NCBI GenBank assembly: GCA_032250805.1
Contig: JAVVEM010000005.1
Location: forward strand, 1 to 64,000
Direction of reading: 5' to 3'
DNA from: B18-G4 sp032250805
GTDB taxonomy: Bacteria > Bacteroidota > Bacteroidia > Bacteroidales > B18-G4
Length of the DNA: 64,000 nt
This document shows, piece by piece, positions 54,980-63,818 of the stretch. A model generated the notes under the pieces. The model was not told the DNA's origin and made no database searches. It worked only from the letters and a program-made list of their open reading frames with translations. Positions within the stretch are counted from its first letter, which is position 1. Each line of letters opens with the position of its first letter. The translations under genes were made by a program, and so were the position numbers.

Positions 54980-56467
54980 TTATTCAAATTTAAAGTTGCG
55001 GATATAGAACGTACCCGGGGCGTCATGGCCGCCGCCACCCAGTGAGATGGCAAAGAAGTCAAGGTCAGCCCTTTCATAGGGATTTTCCAGGCTCGGACCG
55101 CTTGTGGGTGAATCCAGCTGGAATGTATAGGTAACCCATGCATCCATAACCTCTGCAACGGCATCATACTGAATGTGGCCTGTCCACCATTGTTCGGTCT
55201 GACTGGCATCTGCAATAATAATGGCGATGTCTTTGGTCAGTGTTCCGGAATAGTCGTTCGAGCTTGGCATGTATACATCCAGCGACACGGTTGTAAAGTT
55301 ATCAAACTGAATATCATACTCCATCATGAACTGAAGTTCCTGGTAAGTTCCCCACCTGAAATATTCAGCTACATTGGTAGCTCCGCCTGCGGGATCTGCA
55401 ACACCAATGGTGAGGTCCATAGAGTTTGCCAGGGTGGTGTCGAGAAGTACAAAGCTGGTAGCTGTCTCGAAGGTATTATACATTTCTTCAGGTGTAAGGT
55501 CGGGAAGGTCAACACCAAATGGAGGTTCTTCCTCAACCAGTTCAGGTTCGAGTGAAGGATCGTAATAATGTACATAAACAATGGTCCATAAACCACCGTC
55601 TCCATAGTCGAAGGTCACCGTCATCAGATCATAACCGCTTTCCTGAGTAATGTCGAGGTTAAATGTTGTGGTTTCGACAGGAACAGTGGTTTCGCCGCCG
55701 GTTGTCAGTTTTGGAATACCGATCCAGGCGCCCATCCCGGTAAGCGTGGCGGTACCTTGTGAGGGATAATAGGTGAACGCATGTGTTCCTGATAGCCATG
55801 CACTTACATCCACGCCATCCTTGTTTATCATATTTTCAGGAAGGGCTTCAAAGCAGATTTCATAATTCCATTGTCCGTCAAATACACCATATTCGCCCCA
55901 GAACATACCATTATCATCAAACACATATGTTCCGTCAAAGTGGAAGGTGAACTCCTGGGTGTAGAGGCAAGGCCTTGCACCGTCATTTTCGAGGCCTTCC
56001 CACCATCCACCGGGGTTGCTGGCATCGGGACCAAACGACATTGATACACCTTCCCTGAATAATTTCCATGTTTTGGATACATCTCCGGTGAGCAGTTTGT
56101 AAGCGTCGTTCGGATCAGTGACCGTAATGGCCTGCGAGAAATCTGCACTTGCACCTGCTGCATTCTTTGCAGTCAGTTTAACTGTGTAATCTCCTACGGC
56201 AGCATAAACATGCACAGGATCTTTTTCAGTAGATGTTTCTCCATCTCCAAAATCCCAGAGATAAGAAGTCGCATTTTGTGAGTAATTGGTGAAAGTAACT
56301 TCCAGGAAGTTGCCTTCGCTGATAACATACTGGAAACTGGCTACAGGAGCAGTTGTTCCATTGTCATCGTCGTCATCGTCTTTTTTACATGAGTTGAAGA
56401 CCACGAGAGATAAAACGCTGATCATAGTCAAACTCAATAAAATCCTTTGAAAATTTTGTTTTTTCAT
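54980..56467 (-). CDS. PKD-domain lipoprotein with a locus-shared C-terminal module
   Basis: A 495-residue lipoprotein (signal ending VFNSC, then KKDDDDDD, an outer-surface export pattern). A PKD domain spans about 35-118 (SYLWDFGDGETSTEKDPVHV). A central beta-rich domain spans about 120-320, with many Trp and Tyr (WWEGLENDGARPC, GMFWGEYG). The C-terminal domain at about 330-495 (VYMPSSNDYSGTLTKDIAI, SLGGGGHDAPGTFYIRNFKF) is homologous to module B of the T9SS protein at 37788. It is probably a surface glycan-binding protein of the SusE/SGBP kind. No enzyme motif is seen. It is 51 bases upstream of the GH16 gene. Confidence 0.85.
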   Translation of the reverse strand: MKKQNFQRILLSLTMISVLSLVVFNSCKKDDDDDDNGTTAPVASFQYVISEGNFLEVTFTNYSQNATSYLWDFGDGETSTEKDPVHVYAAVGDYTVKLTAKNAAGASADFSQAITVTDPNDAYKLLTGDVSKTWKLFREGVSMSFGPDASNPGGWWEGLENDGARPCLYTQEFTFHFDGTYVFDDNGMFWGEYGVFDGQWNYEICFEALPENMINKDGVDVSAWLSGTHAFTYYPSQGTATLTGMGAWIGIPKLTTGGETTVPVETTTFNLDITQESGYDLMTVTFDYGDGGLWTIVYVHYYDPSLEPELVEEEPPFGVDLPDLTPEEMYNTFETATSFVLLDTTLANSMDLTIGVADPAGGATNVAEYFRWGTYQELQFMMEYDIQFDNFTTVSLDVYMPSSNDYSGTLTKDIAIIIADASQTEQWWTGHIQYDAVAEVMDAWVTYTFQLDSPTSGPSLENPYERADLDFFAISLGGGGHDAPGTFYIRNFKFE

Positions 56468-56738
56468 AGTATTAAGTTGTAGGTTTAAATGAAATAATTT
56501 GAATCTAAATTAATAAATAATTATAGTGCCACAAAATTTACAACATTCACAATAACACATCATTATTTAAAAAATACTACATCAAAATTACAACAGACGA
56601 AATATAAAAATCAGAAAAAGAGGGTAATATAAAATTAAATAACTAAATCATGGCTTTCTCATCGTCCTGTAACTCCTTAAATACGGAATCAGGTCTAAAC
56701 AACAGTAAAAACAACTGCTGATAATGGAATTCATGCTG

Positions 56739-58436
56739 TCAGAATGATATTTTCCAGGCATGTGAATAACCGTATTCAATGATTTGCAATATATAGATCC
56801 CGGCGCGGTCGGCTTTGATGATCGCATGATCATGATTGGATCTGGTTTCACTTACAAGCTGGCCATTTGCACTGAAGAGCAACAAACGCCTTTCGGCGGT
56901 AGATCTAAAATCAATTTTATATTGCAATGCTCCAATGCGGCATATTCCCGGCTGGTGTATTGCTTGTGCTATGATGCCATCGGGGGGCAGGGGTATGGTT
57001 ACAGGCCTTGAACCGGATAATAATGTTTGCCCGCCTGGTTCAGACAATGTGGCTGTTAATATGTAATCGCCCTCTTCAATAATGTAATCATTTATTTCGA
57101 GCGAAAGCTCTTTACATGCATCGCTTTGTGCAATAAGATCATCATTGAAGAGGTTTACCGGCGACTGGCCTTCCAGCGCAATATCCAGATGGTATACCTT
57201 GTCGGGTTCGGCTGCAAAAAACCTGATCTTGAAATGTTCGTCAGGATCGCCGAGGTGGTTTAGATGTATGGCTCCGTTTTCGTTTACCATGCTTACTGCA
57301 GGCATGCCAATAGTGGGTAAATAGGTTTCCTGAAAGCTAATAATTTCACCGGGCGAAAGGATTGCATCTTCAAAAAACTGAGTTGAAAGGCCTGACCAAA
57401 GCTCGATGTAGGGGCGGGCAACATGATAATAATTTGTTGGATCGGCATTCAATCCCTGCTCAGCGCCCCATGTCCAGAATTTCATGCCTTTGGTTGTTGC
57501 TGAATTATCAGCTACCCTGAAGATCCCTTCTTCATTCTCATGATTGATCACACCATAATAATTGGCTTCGATATTAGGATAGGCATAGGCAATTCCCATG
57601 TCAACCCAGTTTTCGTAATGTGCCAGGTTTTTATATTCAAAAACATGGCTCCCCAAACCATAAGCAGGCGTTTCGGCCAGGCCCATCCAGCTCCACCAGT
57701 CGTCTTTTAAATATACATGTTCAATGGGTGCTATGATCTCTGAATTAGCGGGTGTAAATGTATTTCCCGGTTCAGAGCCTGGCGCAAGTGTTGTGCAGGT
57801 CCAGTATTCGAATGCTACAGATTCGGCTTTTGTATTTCGGATGCTGTGTGTGAGCCCGAAGCTTGCCTTGCTTTTCTCTAATACAAGGCTTGATGTACAA
57901 ATAACCCCTGTTATCCCATTGTTGAATTTGCCTGGGTGCCCCGGATAGTTGATGCTATCCTTAAATTCCATTTTCAGTGTGACCGACTCACCAGTGACTT
58001 CTGTTAATTCCCATTCCCAGGGCAGAAACCATGTCTTGCCGTGCTCCGGCTCAGGAAAAGTTGGGAATATTCCTCCCATAACCATCAGCCAGTTGTAATA
58101 AAAGTTGCCTTCTCCAATACCGTAAGGTGTTCCAACAGGATTTATATAGAGTTGTTCATGCTGGCTTGGCCTGTAATAATAAGATATGATCCTGGCGCCA
58201 AAGTCCGGCATGACAACAAGCCTGATATATTTATTTTCAATGACCAGGCCGGGATATTGCGATTCAACAATATTGTTTGTGCTGTATGTTGCCATCCCAT
58301 TGTTTTCATCGAGCGTATATTCAAAGTGCGCCCATGTTATCAGTGTATCGCGATAGCTGGTCTGTGCCTTTATGCTGCAGCTTAAAAGCATTCCTGCAAA
58401 TAAGGAAAGAAGAATTGTTTTTCCGGTGATGGCCAT
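56739..58436 (-). CDS. DUF5107-type secreted protein with T9SS-like C-terminus
   Basis: A 565-residue exported protein. From ATG 58436 the signal peptide reads MAITGKTILLSLFAGMLLSC, followed by SIKAQ; a Sec peptide ending at KAQ and a lipobox at LLSC are both possible. The body (LVIENKYIRLVVMPDFGARI to FWTWGAEQGLNADPTNYYHV) resembles the galactose-mutarotase-like fold of DUF5107 proteins, with many aromatic residues as in carbohydrate-binding clefts. The C-terminus (GIYILQIIEYGYSHAWKISF) looks like a T9SS sorting domain. It sits first after the regulator in the locus. An enzymatic role is unproven. Confidence 0.75.
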   Translation of the reverse strand: MAITGKTILLSLFAGMLLSCSIKAQTSYRDTLITWAHFEYTLDENNGMATYSTNNIVESQYPGLVIENKYIRLVVMPDFGARIISYYYRPSQHEQLYINPVGTPYGIGEGNFYYNWLMVMGGIFPTFPEPEHGKTWFLPWEWELTEVTGESVTLKMEFKDSINYPGHPGKFNNGITGVICTSSLVLEKSKASFGLTHSIRNTKAESVAFEYWTCTTLAPGSEPGNTFTPANSEIIAPIEHVYLKDDWWSWMGLAETPAYGLGSHVFEYKNLAHYENWVDMGIAYAYPNIEANYYGVINHENEEGIFRVADNSATTKGMKFWTWGAEQGLNADPTNYYHVARPYIELWSGLSTQFFEDAILSPGEIISFQETYLPTIGMPAVSMVNENGAIHLNHLGDPDEHFKIRFFAAEPDKVYHLDIALEGQSPVNLFNDDLIAQSDACKELSLEINDYIIEEGDYILTATLSEPGGQTLLSGSRPVTIPLPPDGIIAQAIHQPGICRIGALQYKIDFRSTAERRLLLFSANGQLVSETRSNHDHAIIKADRAGIYILQIIEYGYSHAWKISF

Positions 58437-58578
58437 TTTGCAAATATTTTTTCGAAGATATAAGTAGTTGTCCTGAAACAAAAATATATTCCGGCATCAT
58501 TAACTCAACATAAATCTTAATCAGTGCATCAATACTACATCATTATAATGCGGGACAACAATTTGTGAAGCGTCGCGC

Positions 58579-61488
58579 TTAAAAGGTCATAATAAACTCA
58601 GTCAGGTTGGTATCGTGGCTAAGTCTGAGTTTTTTCCGAAGCCGGTAGCGGCTGATCTCAACACCCCTGGTAGAGATATTCATCAGCGTGGCTATTTCTT
58701 TGCTCGAAATATTCAGGCGGAGATAGGCACACAGTTTCATCTCCCGTGGTGTCAGATCAGGGAATTCGGCCTTCAGCCGCTTTAGAAATTCTTCGTGCAC
58801 ACTTTCAAAATGGCTTTCAAAAACTTCCCATTGATTTTCTGTATCGATCTCGCGGTTAATTTTACGGATCAAAAGGTTTGTTTTATGCCTTATATTTTCA
58901 TCATTGATTTCTCTGGCAAGTTTGCTCAATTCCTTTTTTATGCTGATGAGTGATTTGCTTTTCTGGATCATCTGCATGGTATTGTTGGCCAATTCTTTAT
59001 CTTTTTGTTTCATGTCGGCCGAGAGCTTTTCATTGCGCAGCCTGATCACTTCCTTTTCTGCTTCAAGCGCTTCGGTTTGCAATTGCTTCTCCCTTTCTTT
59101 GAATAGTCGTTTCTGACGTTCCTTCTCCTGGCGTTTTGATTTTTCCATTCGGTATCTAACATAGATGGCCATCATGTAAATGAAAACGGCTATTACCAAT
59201 AAGTATATAACATATGCCCACCATTGCAGGTACCATGGTGGTAAAATTTCAAATATCACTGAGCTTACATTACTTTCCTTGCCAAAGATGTTTCTGGCTT
59301 TAACCCTGAAGGTGTGAAAACCGTGATCGAGATTGGTATATTCCCTGACCGGTCTGCTTTGCCATGCCGACCATTCCGAATCAAATCCTTCGAGAAATGT
59401 TGAGAATTGCATGCTTGAAGGGTTCTCAAAATCACTTGCGGTAAATTCAAACCTGAGTTGATTGAATTTATAAGGGATGGGTGTTGAAATTGTCATTTCT
59501 GTTTTTCCCGACTGATAGATTGTTGAGTCGAGGCTTACCAGAATCGTTTTACGTATAAATGAGGTTAATCCGTGCTGGTAGTTTTTAGGGAATTTGGGCG
59601 AATAGTGCACAAAGCCGTCCTGTATTCCAAAAATTACATGGTCCTCGTTCAGGGGGTATACAAATTGAAAGTATTTGATGAACCTGCCTTCGAGTTCCCT
59701 GAAAGGCACATCCAGGTTAAAGTAGGTGCCATCCTCCTGCAGGCGGTAAACCCCGGCATTATTCATCGTAAAATACCAGATATTTCCTGTTTCATCCCTG
59801 TGTATTTTCTGAATGCTTTCTTGTGGGAATATATTTCGCATCATCTCATCCGGAATGAAACTGTTTGTCCTAACGTCGTACTCATAAAATCCTTTTTCTG
59901 TAGTAAATACGGCTTTATTAAAAACCTCAAATACATTGATATTTTCATCAGACGGTAAACCATTGTTGCTGTTGTATATCTCAATTTTTGTTACGCTGTC
60001 ATAGGCCTCATTAAAGTGTATCCTGAATACTCCCAGGTACCCGTGCGACATCCAGATTTTCTGTGGACCTGCATTTACGAGAAACCTTGACGATTCCATG
60101 AATCCTTTAATTTTACCCCTGTCTACCCATTTGCCGTCAACATTTTCAAACTTTACCAGGTAGGTATATGTGCCGCATATTAACAGGTCGTCCCTGTCTT
60201 CGGGTTGAATAAAGGTCCATCCTCCCTGCACCTCTGATATTTTAGTGGCTTGTGTACCATCTATGGTAAAGATGCCTGAATTATGCCCGCAGAAAAGTGT
60301 ACCATCCACAACCTTGAAATCCCATGCCTGTCCCTGCGTTCCCGGGACAATAGCAAAACTCTGTTCGGCTGCGTTGGTTTGCAGTTTCTCCCAATCCTGG
60401 TAGAATACGCCGCGGTTGGTGGCTAAATACAGCAAGCCATCATGAAGAACTGCTGCATATCCGGCACTCAGGTTACTATAATCCGTGAAGTAGGTGAGCG
60501 GGGAGTTGATCTCAACATAGTCGATGCCATTGTCGAGTCCAAGCCATAAGTTCCCATACTGGTCGATTTGGATGCTCAGCACAGTATTGTTTTGCAAACC
60601 CTTGTCGATATTGATATGTTGAAGAATGGTCCCGGACGAATCGCATAAAACAAGTCCATCCTGAATTGTGCCGAAAGCATAGGTGTCATCGCTGATAGCC
60701 ATGCCGCAATAAACCTGGTTATTTTTAAAAAAATCTGTATTCGGACTGGCCCATTCTGTTAGTTGGTAACCGTTGAATTCAAAGATGCCCATATCTGCTG
60801 TGGCGATGAGTATATTATTGCCTTTTGCTATCATTGCCCATATCAACTGGCCCTTGAGTAGGTCAACACCAGGTATCTTAACCAGGCGGTCATGGGCCAG
60901 GCGAAACAATCCCTCCTGCTGGTCATTGATGTATAACTCGCTGTTAACGAGAAATGAAAAATGAAATGATTCAGGAGCTTTCAAAATATTCACTCCACCA
61001 TTGCTGTAGATCATGAGCTGCTTATACGACTGAAATACGATACCATACGGCAGTTCATGGATTTTCCATACCTCTCCGAAGTTTTGGTTTGTTTTAGGAA
61101 CCAGTTCTGACAGGGATTTGTACCTCATCAGGCCCCCTTCATCGGTAATAAAATACCCAATCTGGTTAAAGCCCCCTGCATAGATCCGCCCGTCGCTGGC
61201 AGTATGCACACATCTTACCACAATACCCCCGGGAAGGGGATAGGTTCTCCAGTAGAGGCCGTCAAATTCCATTACACCATCATTGTTGGCAAAATATGCA
61301 AGTCCGTCCTTACTGATATCAATCATCCATGTTTGTGCTCCGGAAGGGATTTCGGCCGGATAGTAATTCCTGATAAAAGGAATCCCGATTCTCTTCACCT
61401 GCGCAGCAACGTGTATTGAAAGCACCAGCAAGATGACCGGTAAAGTGTATTTTAATGATCTTAATTGCAAATGCAGAATATTTTTCAA
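58579..61488 (-). CDS. Propeller sensor / Y_Y_Y / HTH membrane regulator of the glucan locus
   Basis: A protein of about 969 residues. It starts at TTG 61488 (MKNILHLQLRSLKYTLPVIL), as no in-frame ATG fits; the longer frame to 61926 would run deep into the divergent OstA gene. The periplasmic part has repeated propeller blades (DGVMEFDGLYWRTYPLPGG, GNLWLGLDNGIDYVEIN), then a Y_Y_Y Ig-like domain (YTNLDHGFHTFRVKARNIFG), and one membrane helix (WWAYVIYLLVIAVFIYMMAI). A long coiled coil and a LuxR-type HTH (LTPREMKLCAYLRLNISSKE) end it. Unlike hybrid two-component systems it has no kinase or receiver. The layout resembles SusR and probably activates the locus when oligosaccharide binds. Confidence 0.88.
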   Translation of the reverse strand: MKNILHLQLRSLKYTLPVILLVLSIHVAAQVKRIGIPFIRNYYPAEIPSGAQTWMIDISKDGLAYFANNDGVMEFDGLYWRTYPLPGGIVVRCVHTASDGRIYAGGFNQIGYFITDEGGLMRYKSLSELVPKTNQNFGEVWKIHELPYGIVFQSYKQLMIYSNGGVNILKAPESFHFSFLVNSELYINDQQEGLFRLAHDRLVKIPGVDLLKGQLIWAMIAKGNNILIATADMGIFEFNGYQLTEWASPNTDFFKNNQVYCGMAISDDTYAFGTIQDGLVLCDSSGTILQHINIDKGLQNNTVLSIQIDQYGNLWLGLDNGIDYVEINSPLTYFTDYSNLSAGYAAVLHDGLLYLATNRGVFYQDWEKLQTNAAEQSFAIVPGTQGQAWDFKVVDGTLFCGHNSGIFTIDGTQATKISEVQGGWTFIQPEDRDDLLICGTYTYLVKFENVDGKWVDRGKIKGFMESSRFLVNAGPQKIWMSHGYLGVFRIHFNEAYDSVTKIEIYNSNNGLPSDENINVFEVFNKAVFTTEKGFYEYDVRTNSFIPDEMMRNIFPQESIQKIHRDETGNIWYFTMNNAGVYRLQEDGTYFNLDVPFRELEGRFIKYFQFVYPLNEDHVIFGIQDGFVHYSPKFPKNYQHGLTSFIRKTILVSLDSTIYQSGKTEMTISTPIPYKFNQLRFEFTASDFENPSSMQFSTFLEGFDSEWSAWQSRPVREYTNLDHGFHTFRVKARNIFGKESNVSSVIFEILPPWYLQWWAYVIYLLVIAVFIYMMAIYVRYRMEKSKRQEKERQKRLFKEREKQLQTEALEAEKEVIRLRNEKLSADMKQKDKELANNTMQMIQKSKSLISIKKELSKLAREINDENIRHKTNLLIRKINREIDTENQWEVFESHFESVHEEFLKRLKAEFPDLTPREMKLCAYLRLNISSKEIATLMNISTRGVEISRYRLRKKLRLSHDTNLTEFIMTF

Positions 61489-61548
61489 ACCATCAGCGTT
61501 GTTTGTGGTAAATATACTAAAATTTGAATTGACTATCTTTACACCCAT

Positions 61549-63066
61549 ATGAAGACCCTGCCGGCATATGTTATTATAATGATCATCATGTTTATGATGA
61601 CGGGTCCTTCCCGGGCGCAGACAACCACAAAAGTTAAGTTGCTTAAATCTGATGAATTGCTTATTGACGACCAGTTCAATAAAGGTATCCAGCGCTTGCT
61701 TGGGAATGTTGTGATGCTTCACGACAGCACTTATTTTTATTGCGACAGCGCATGGCTCAACCGCAGGGAAAATAACTTCAGGGCCTTCAGCAATGTGCAT
61801 ATCGTGCCCAGCGATACTCTGGAGATCTTCAGCGACTCGCTGAACTACGATGGCGCCACACGCATTGCCGACCTTTATGGTAATGTTAAACTTCGCGATA
61901 ACCGTGCAACACTCACAACAAGCCACCTTACCTACGACCGCAATACACGTATTGCTTATTATTCAACAGGCGCAGTGATCGTAAGCGATACAAATATTCT
62001 TACCAGCCGGATCGGCTATTATTATACCGACGATAAAGAAGTTTATTTCCGCAGGGACGTGGTACTAACCAATCCGGATTATGTTATGAATTCTGATACC
62101 CTTAAATATAATACGGTGTCGAAAACAGCCTGGTTTTATGGGCCTTCAACAATTGTTGGGGATAACGACAGCATTTATTGCGAAGACGGCTGGTATAATA
62201 CCGAACTGGATGTGTCGCGTATGAAACTAAATGTATTTATCCGGCACGATGAACAAAAACTTTGGGCCGATACGGTATTTTACAGGCGAGAACCTGCCTA
62301 TGGCCTTGCCGAAAGCAATGTTACCATGCACGATACAGTGCAGGATGTTTTTGTGAAAGGGAATTTTGCCGTATATGACGACGAACTTGGGTATGCTTAC
62401 GTTACCGACAGCGCCCTGGCCATCATGCCTGAAAAATCGGATACCCTCTTCATGCATTCTGATACCATGTGGATGTATAGCGGAGAGGATGGTAAGGCAA
62501 AGCTCATGAAGGCCTACTACAGGGTAAAGTATTACCGTAAAAATCTTCAGGGGATGTGCGACAGCCTGGTATATCATTTTCCTGATTCCACCATTATGAT
62601 GTATAAGGATCCGGTGATGTGGTCGGACGAAAACCAGCTTACTTCCGATTCGGTGGCCATCGTTCTCGCCAATAACGAAATTGATACCATGGTGCTTTAT
62701 GGGGCCTGCTTTATTATCTCGATCGACGATACACTGTTTGCCACCTATAACCAGGTAAAGGGGCTTACTATGATCGGCTATTTTAAAAACAATGAGATCG
62801 TAAAGATCCGCGTGATGGGTAACTCCGAAACCCTGTACTTTCTCCGTGAAGACGACCAGTCGCTGATCGGTATTCAAAAAGCTATTGCCAACCGTATGAT
62901 CATTTATTTTGACGAGGGCGAGATACGCGGGTTTACCTATATCGATAAACCCGACGGTGCCATACATACTGTGCAAGAGCTAAGCGGGCCTGACCTGCTT
63001 CTGCGCGATTTTCATTGGATTAAGGGACGCAGGCCACTGAAAATGGAGGATATTTTTACCTGGTAG
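61549..63066 (+). CDS. OstA-like / LptA-related periplasmic protein
   Basis: A 505-residue exported protein (signal peptide ending SRAQ) with a long series of beta-strand repeats of the OstA/LptA beta-jellyroll type. These include FNKGIQRLLGNVVMLHDSTY, FSDSLNYDGATRIADLYGNV and VVLTNPDYVMNSDTLKYNTV. Bacteroidota OstA-like proteins of this size are thought to act in the envelope LPS transport pathway, bridging like LptA. It is divergent from the locus regulator and not part of the glucan locus. The next gene is flavodoxin, 108 bases downstream. Confidence 0.85.
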   Translation: MKTLPAYVIIMIIMFMMTGPSRAQTTTKVKLLKSDELLIDDQFNKGIQRLLGNVVMLHDSTYFYCDSAWLNRRENNFRAFSNVHIVPSDTLEIFSDSLNYDGATRIADLYGNVKLRDNRATLTTSHLTYDRNTRIAYYSTGAVIVSDTNILTSRIGYYYTDDKEVYFRRDVVLTNPDYVMNSDTLKYNTVSKTAWFYGPSTIVGDNDSIYCEDGWYNTELDVSRMKLNVFIRHDEQKLWADTVFYRREPAYGLAESNVTMHDTVQDVFVKGNFAVYDDELGYAYVTDSALAIMPEKSDTLFMHSDTMWMYSGEDGKAKLMKAYYRVKYYRKNLQGMCDSLVYHFPDSTIMMYKDPVMWSDENQLTSDSVAIVLANNEIDTMVLYGACFIISIDDTLFATYNQVKGLTMIGYFKNNEIVKIRVMGNSETLYFLREDDQSLIGIQKAIANRMIIYFDEGEIRGFTYIDKPDGAIHTVQELSGPDLLLRDFHWIKGRRPLKMEDIFTW

Positions 63067-63138
63067 AAAAAAATTGTTGCAGGAACATATTCGTTCAGCA
63101 GGAATTATTTAGAACAAATCTAATTTTCTAAATAATCG

Positions 63139-63146
63139 TATCTTTG
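63139..63146 (+). promoter_or_regulatory. -7 promoter box of flavodoxin
   Basis: TATCTTTG is an exact TAnnTTTG. The expected start near 63153 would leave ATG 63157 nearly leaderless, which favours ATG 63175. Confidence 0.5.
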
Positions 63147-63174
63147 CACCTGATTAATGAAAAAAGAACAGATC

Positions 63175-63675
63175 ATGGCGAAAATTGGAATATTTTACGG
63201 TTCATCCACCGGAAACACAGAAATTATTGCTGAAAAACTTGCAAAATTATTTGGGTCGGATGTTGAATTGAACAATATTGATATTGTTGAAAAGAAGGAT
63301 ATTGAGAAATATGATTATCTCATTTTCGGCACTTCCACCTGGGGAGTGGGCGATATGCAGGATGATTGGGAAGATTTCATAGAGGTATTGTCGGAGGTTG
63401 ATTTTAATAAGAAGAAAGTAGCCCTTTTTGGTGTTGGCGATCAGGTAAACTACCCTGAAAGCTTCGTTGATGGCATGGGGGTGATCTATGATGTCATCTA
63501 CGAAAATGTTGATGTGGTTGGAGCCTGGCCTCTCGACGGATATACCTTCAAGGAATCTGCTGCTGTGAAAAATGGCAAATTCGTCGGACTTGCCCTTGAT
63601 AAGGAAAATCAGCAGAATCTTACCGATGAGCGCCTGAAAAAATGGGTAGCGATCCTTAAAAAGGAGTTTGTATAA
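63175..63675 (+). CDS. fldA: Flavodoxin (long-chain type)
   Basis: A 166-residue flavodoxin, an FMN electron carrier. The FMN phosphate loop is FYGSSTGNTE, and the aromatic FMN-stacking loops are FGTSTWGVGDMQDDW and VGDQVNYPESFVDG. The insert after FGVGDQ marks the long-chain class. It carries reducing equivalents for enzymes such as radical SAM proteins when iron is short; a link to the KamA enzyme of this window is only possible, not shown. The start ATG 63175 (MAKIGIF) is preferred to ATG 63157 because of the promoter box close upstream. Confidence 0.95.
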   Translation: MAKIGIFYGSSTGNTEIIAEKLAKLFGSDVELNNIDIVEKKDIEKYDYLIFGTSTWGVGDMQDDWEDFIEVLSEVDFNKKKVALFGVGDQVNYPESFVDGMGVIYDVIYENVDVVGAWPLDGYTFKESAAVKNGKFVGLALDKENQQNLTDERLKKWVAILKKEFV

Positions 63676-63733
63676 TTAGAAGATAATCACTTTTGTACGT
63701 ATATGCAGGAATCTTAATGTGCCTATCCAAATA

Positions 63734-63768
63734 AAACGGAGGATGTCGGTTTCCGACATCCTCCGTTT
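63734..63768. terminator. Bidirectional terminator
   Basis: AAACGGAGGATGTCGG, TTT, CCGACATCCTCCGTTT is a perfect 16-bp stem between the convergent flavodoxin and Hsp20 genes. Its A and T ends can serve both strands. Confidence 0.9.
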
Positions 63769-63818
63769 CCATTCTAACTAAAACCGGATATTATGATATG
63801 AACACTAAACGTGTTTGA

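Noticed and set aside
61489..61926. N-terminal 146-residue extension of the locus regulator
   Set aside because: It lies antisense inside the OstA gene and has no domain; the signal peptide begins only at 61488.
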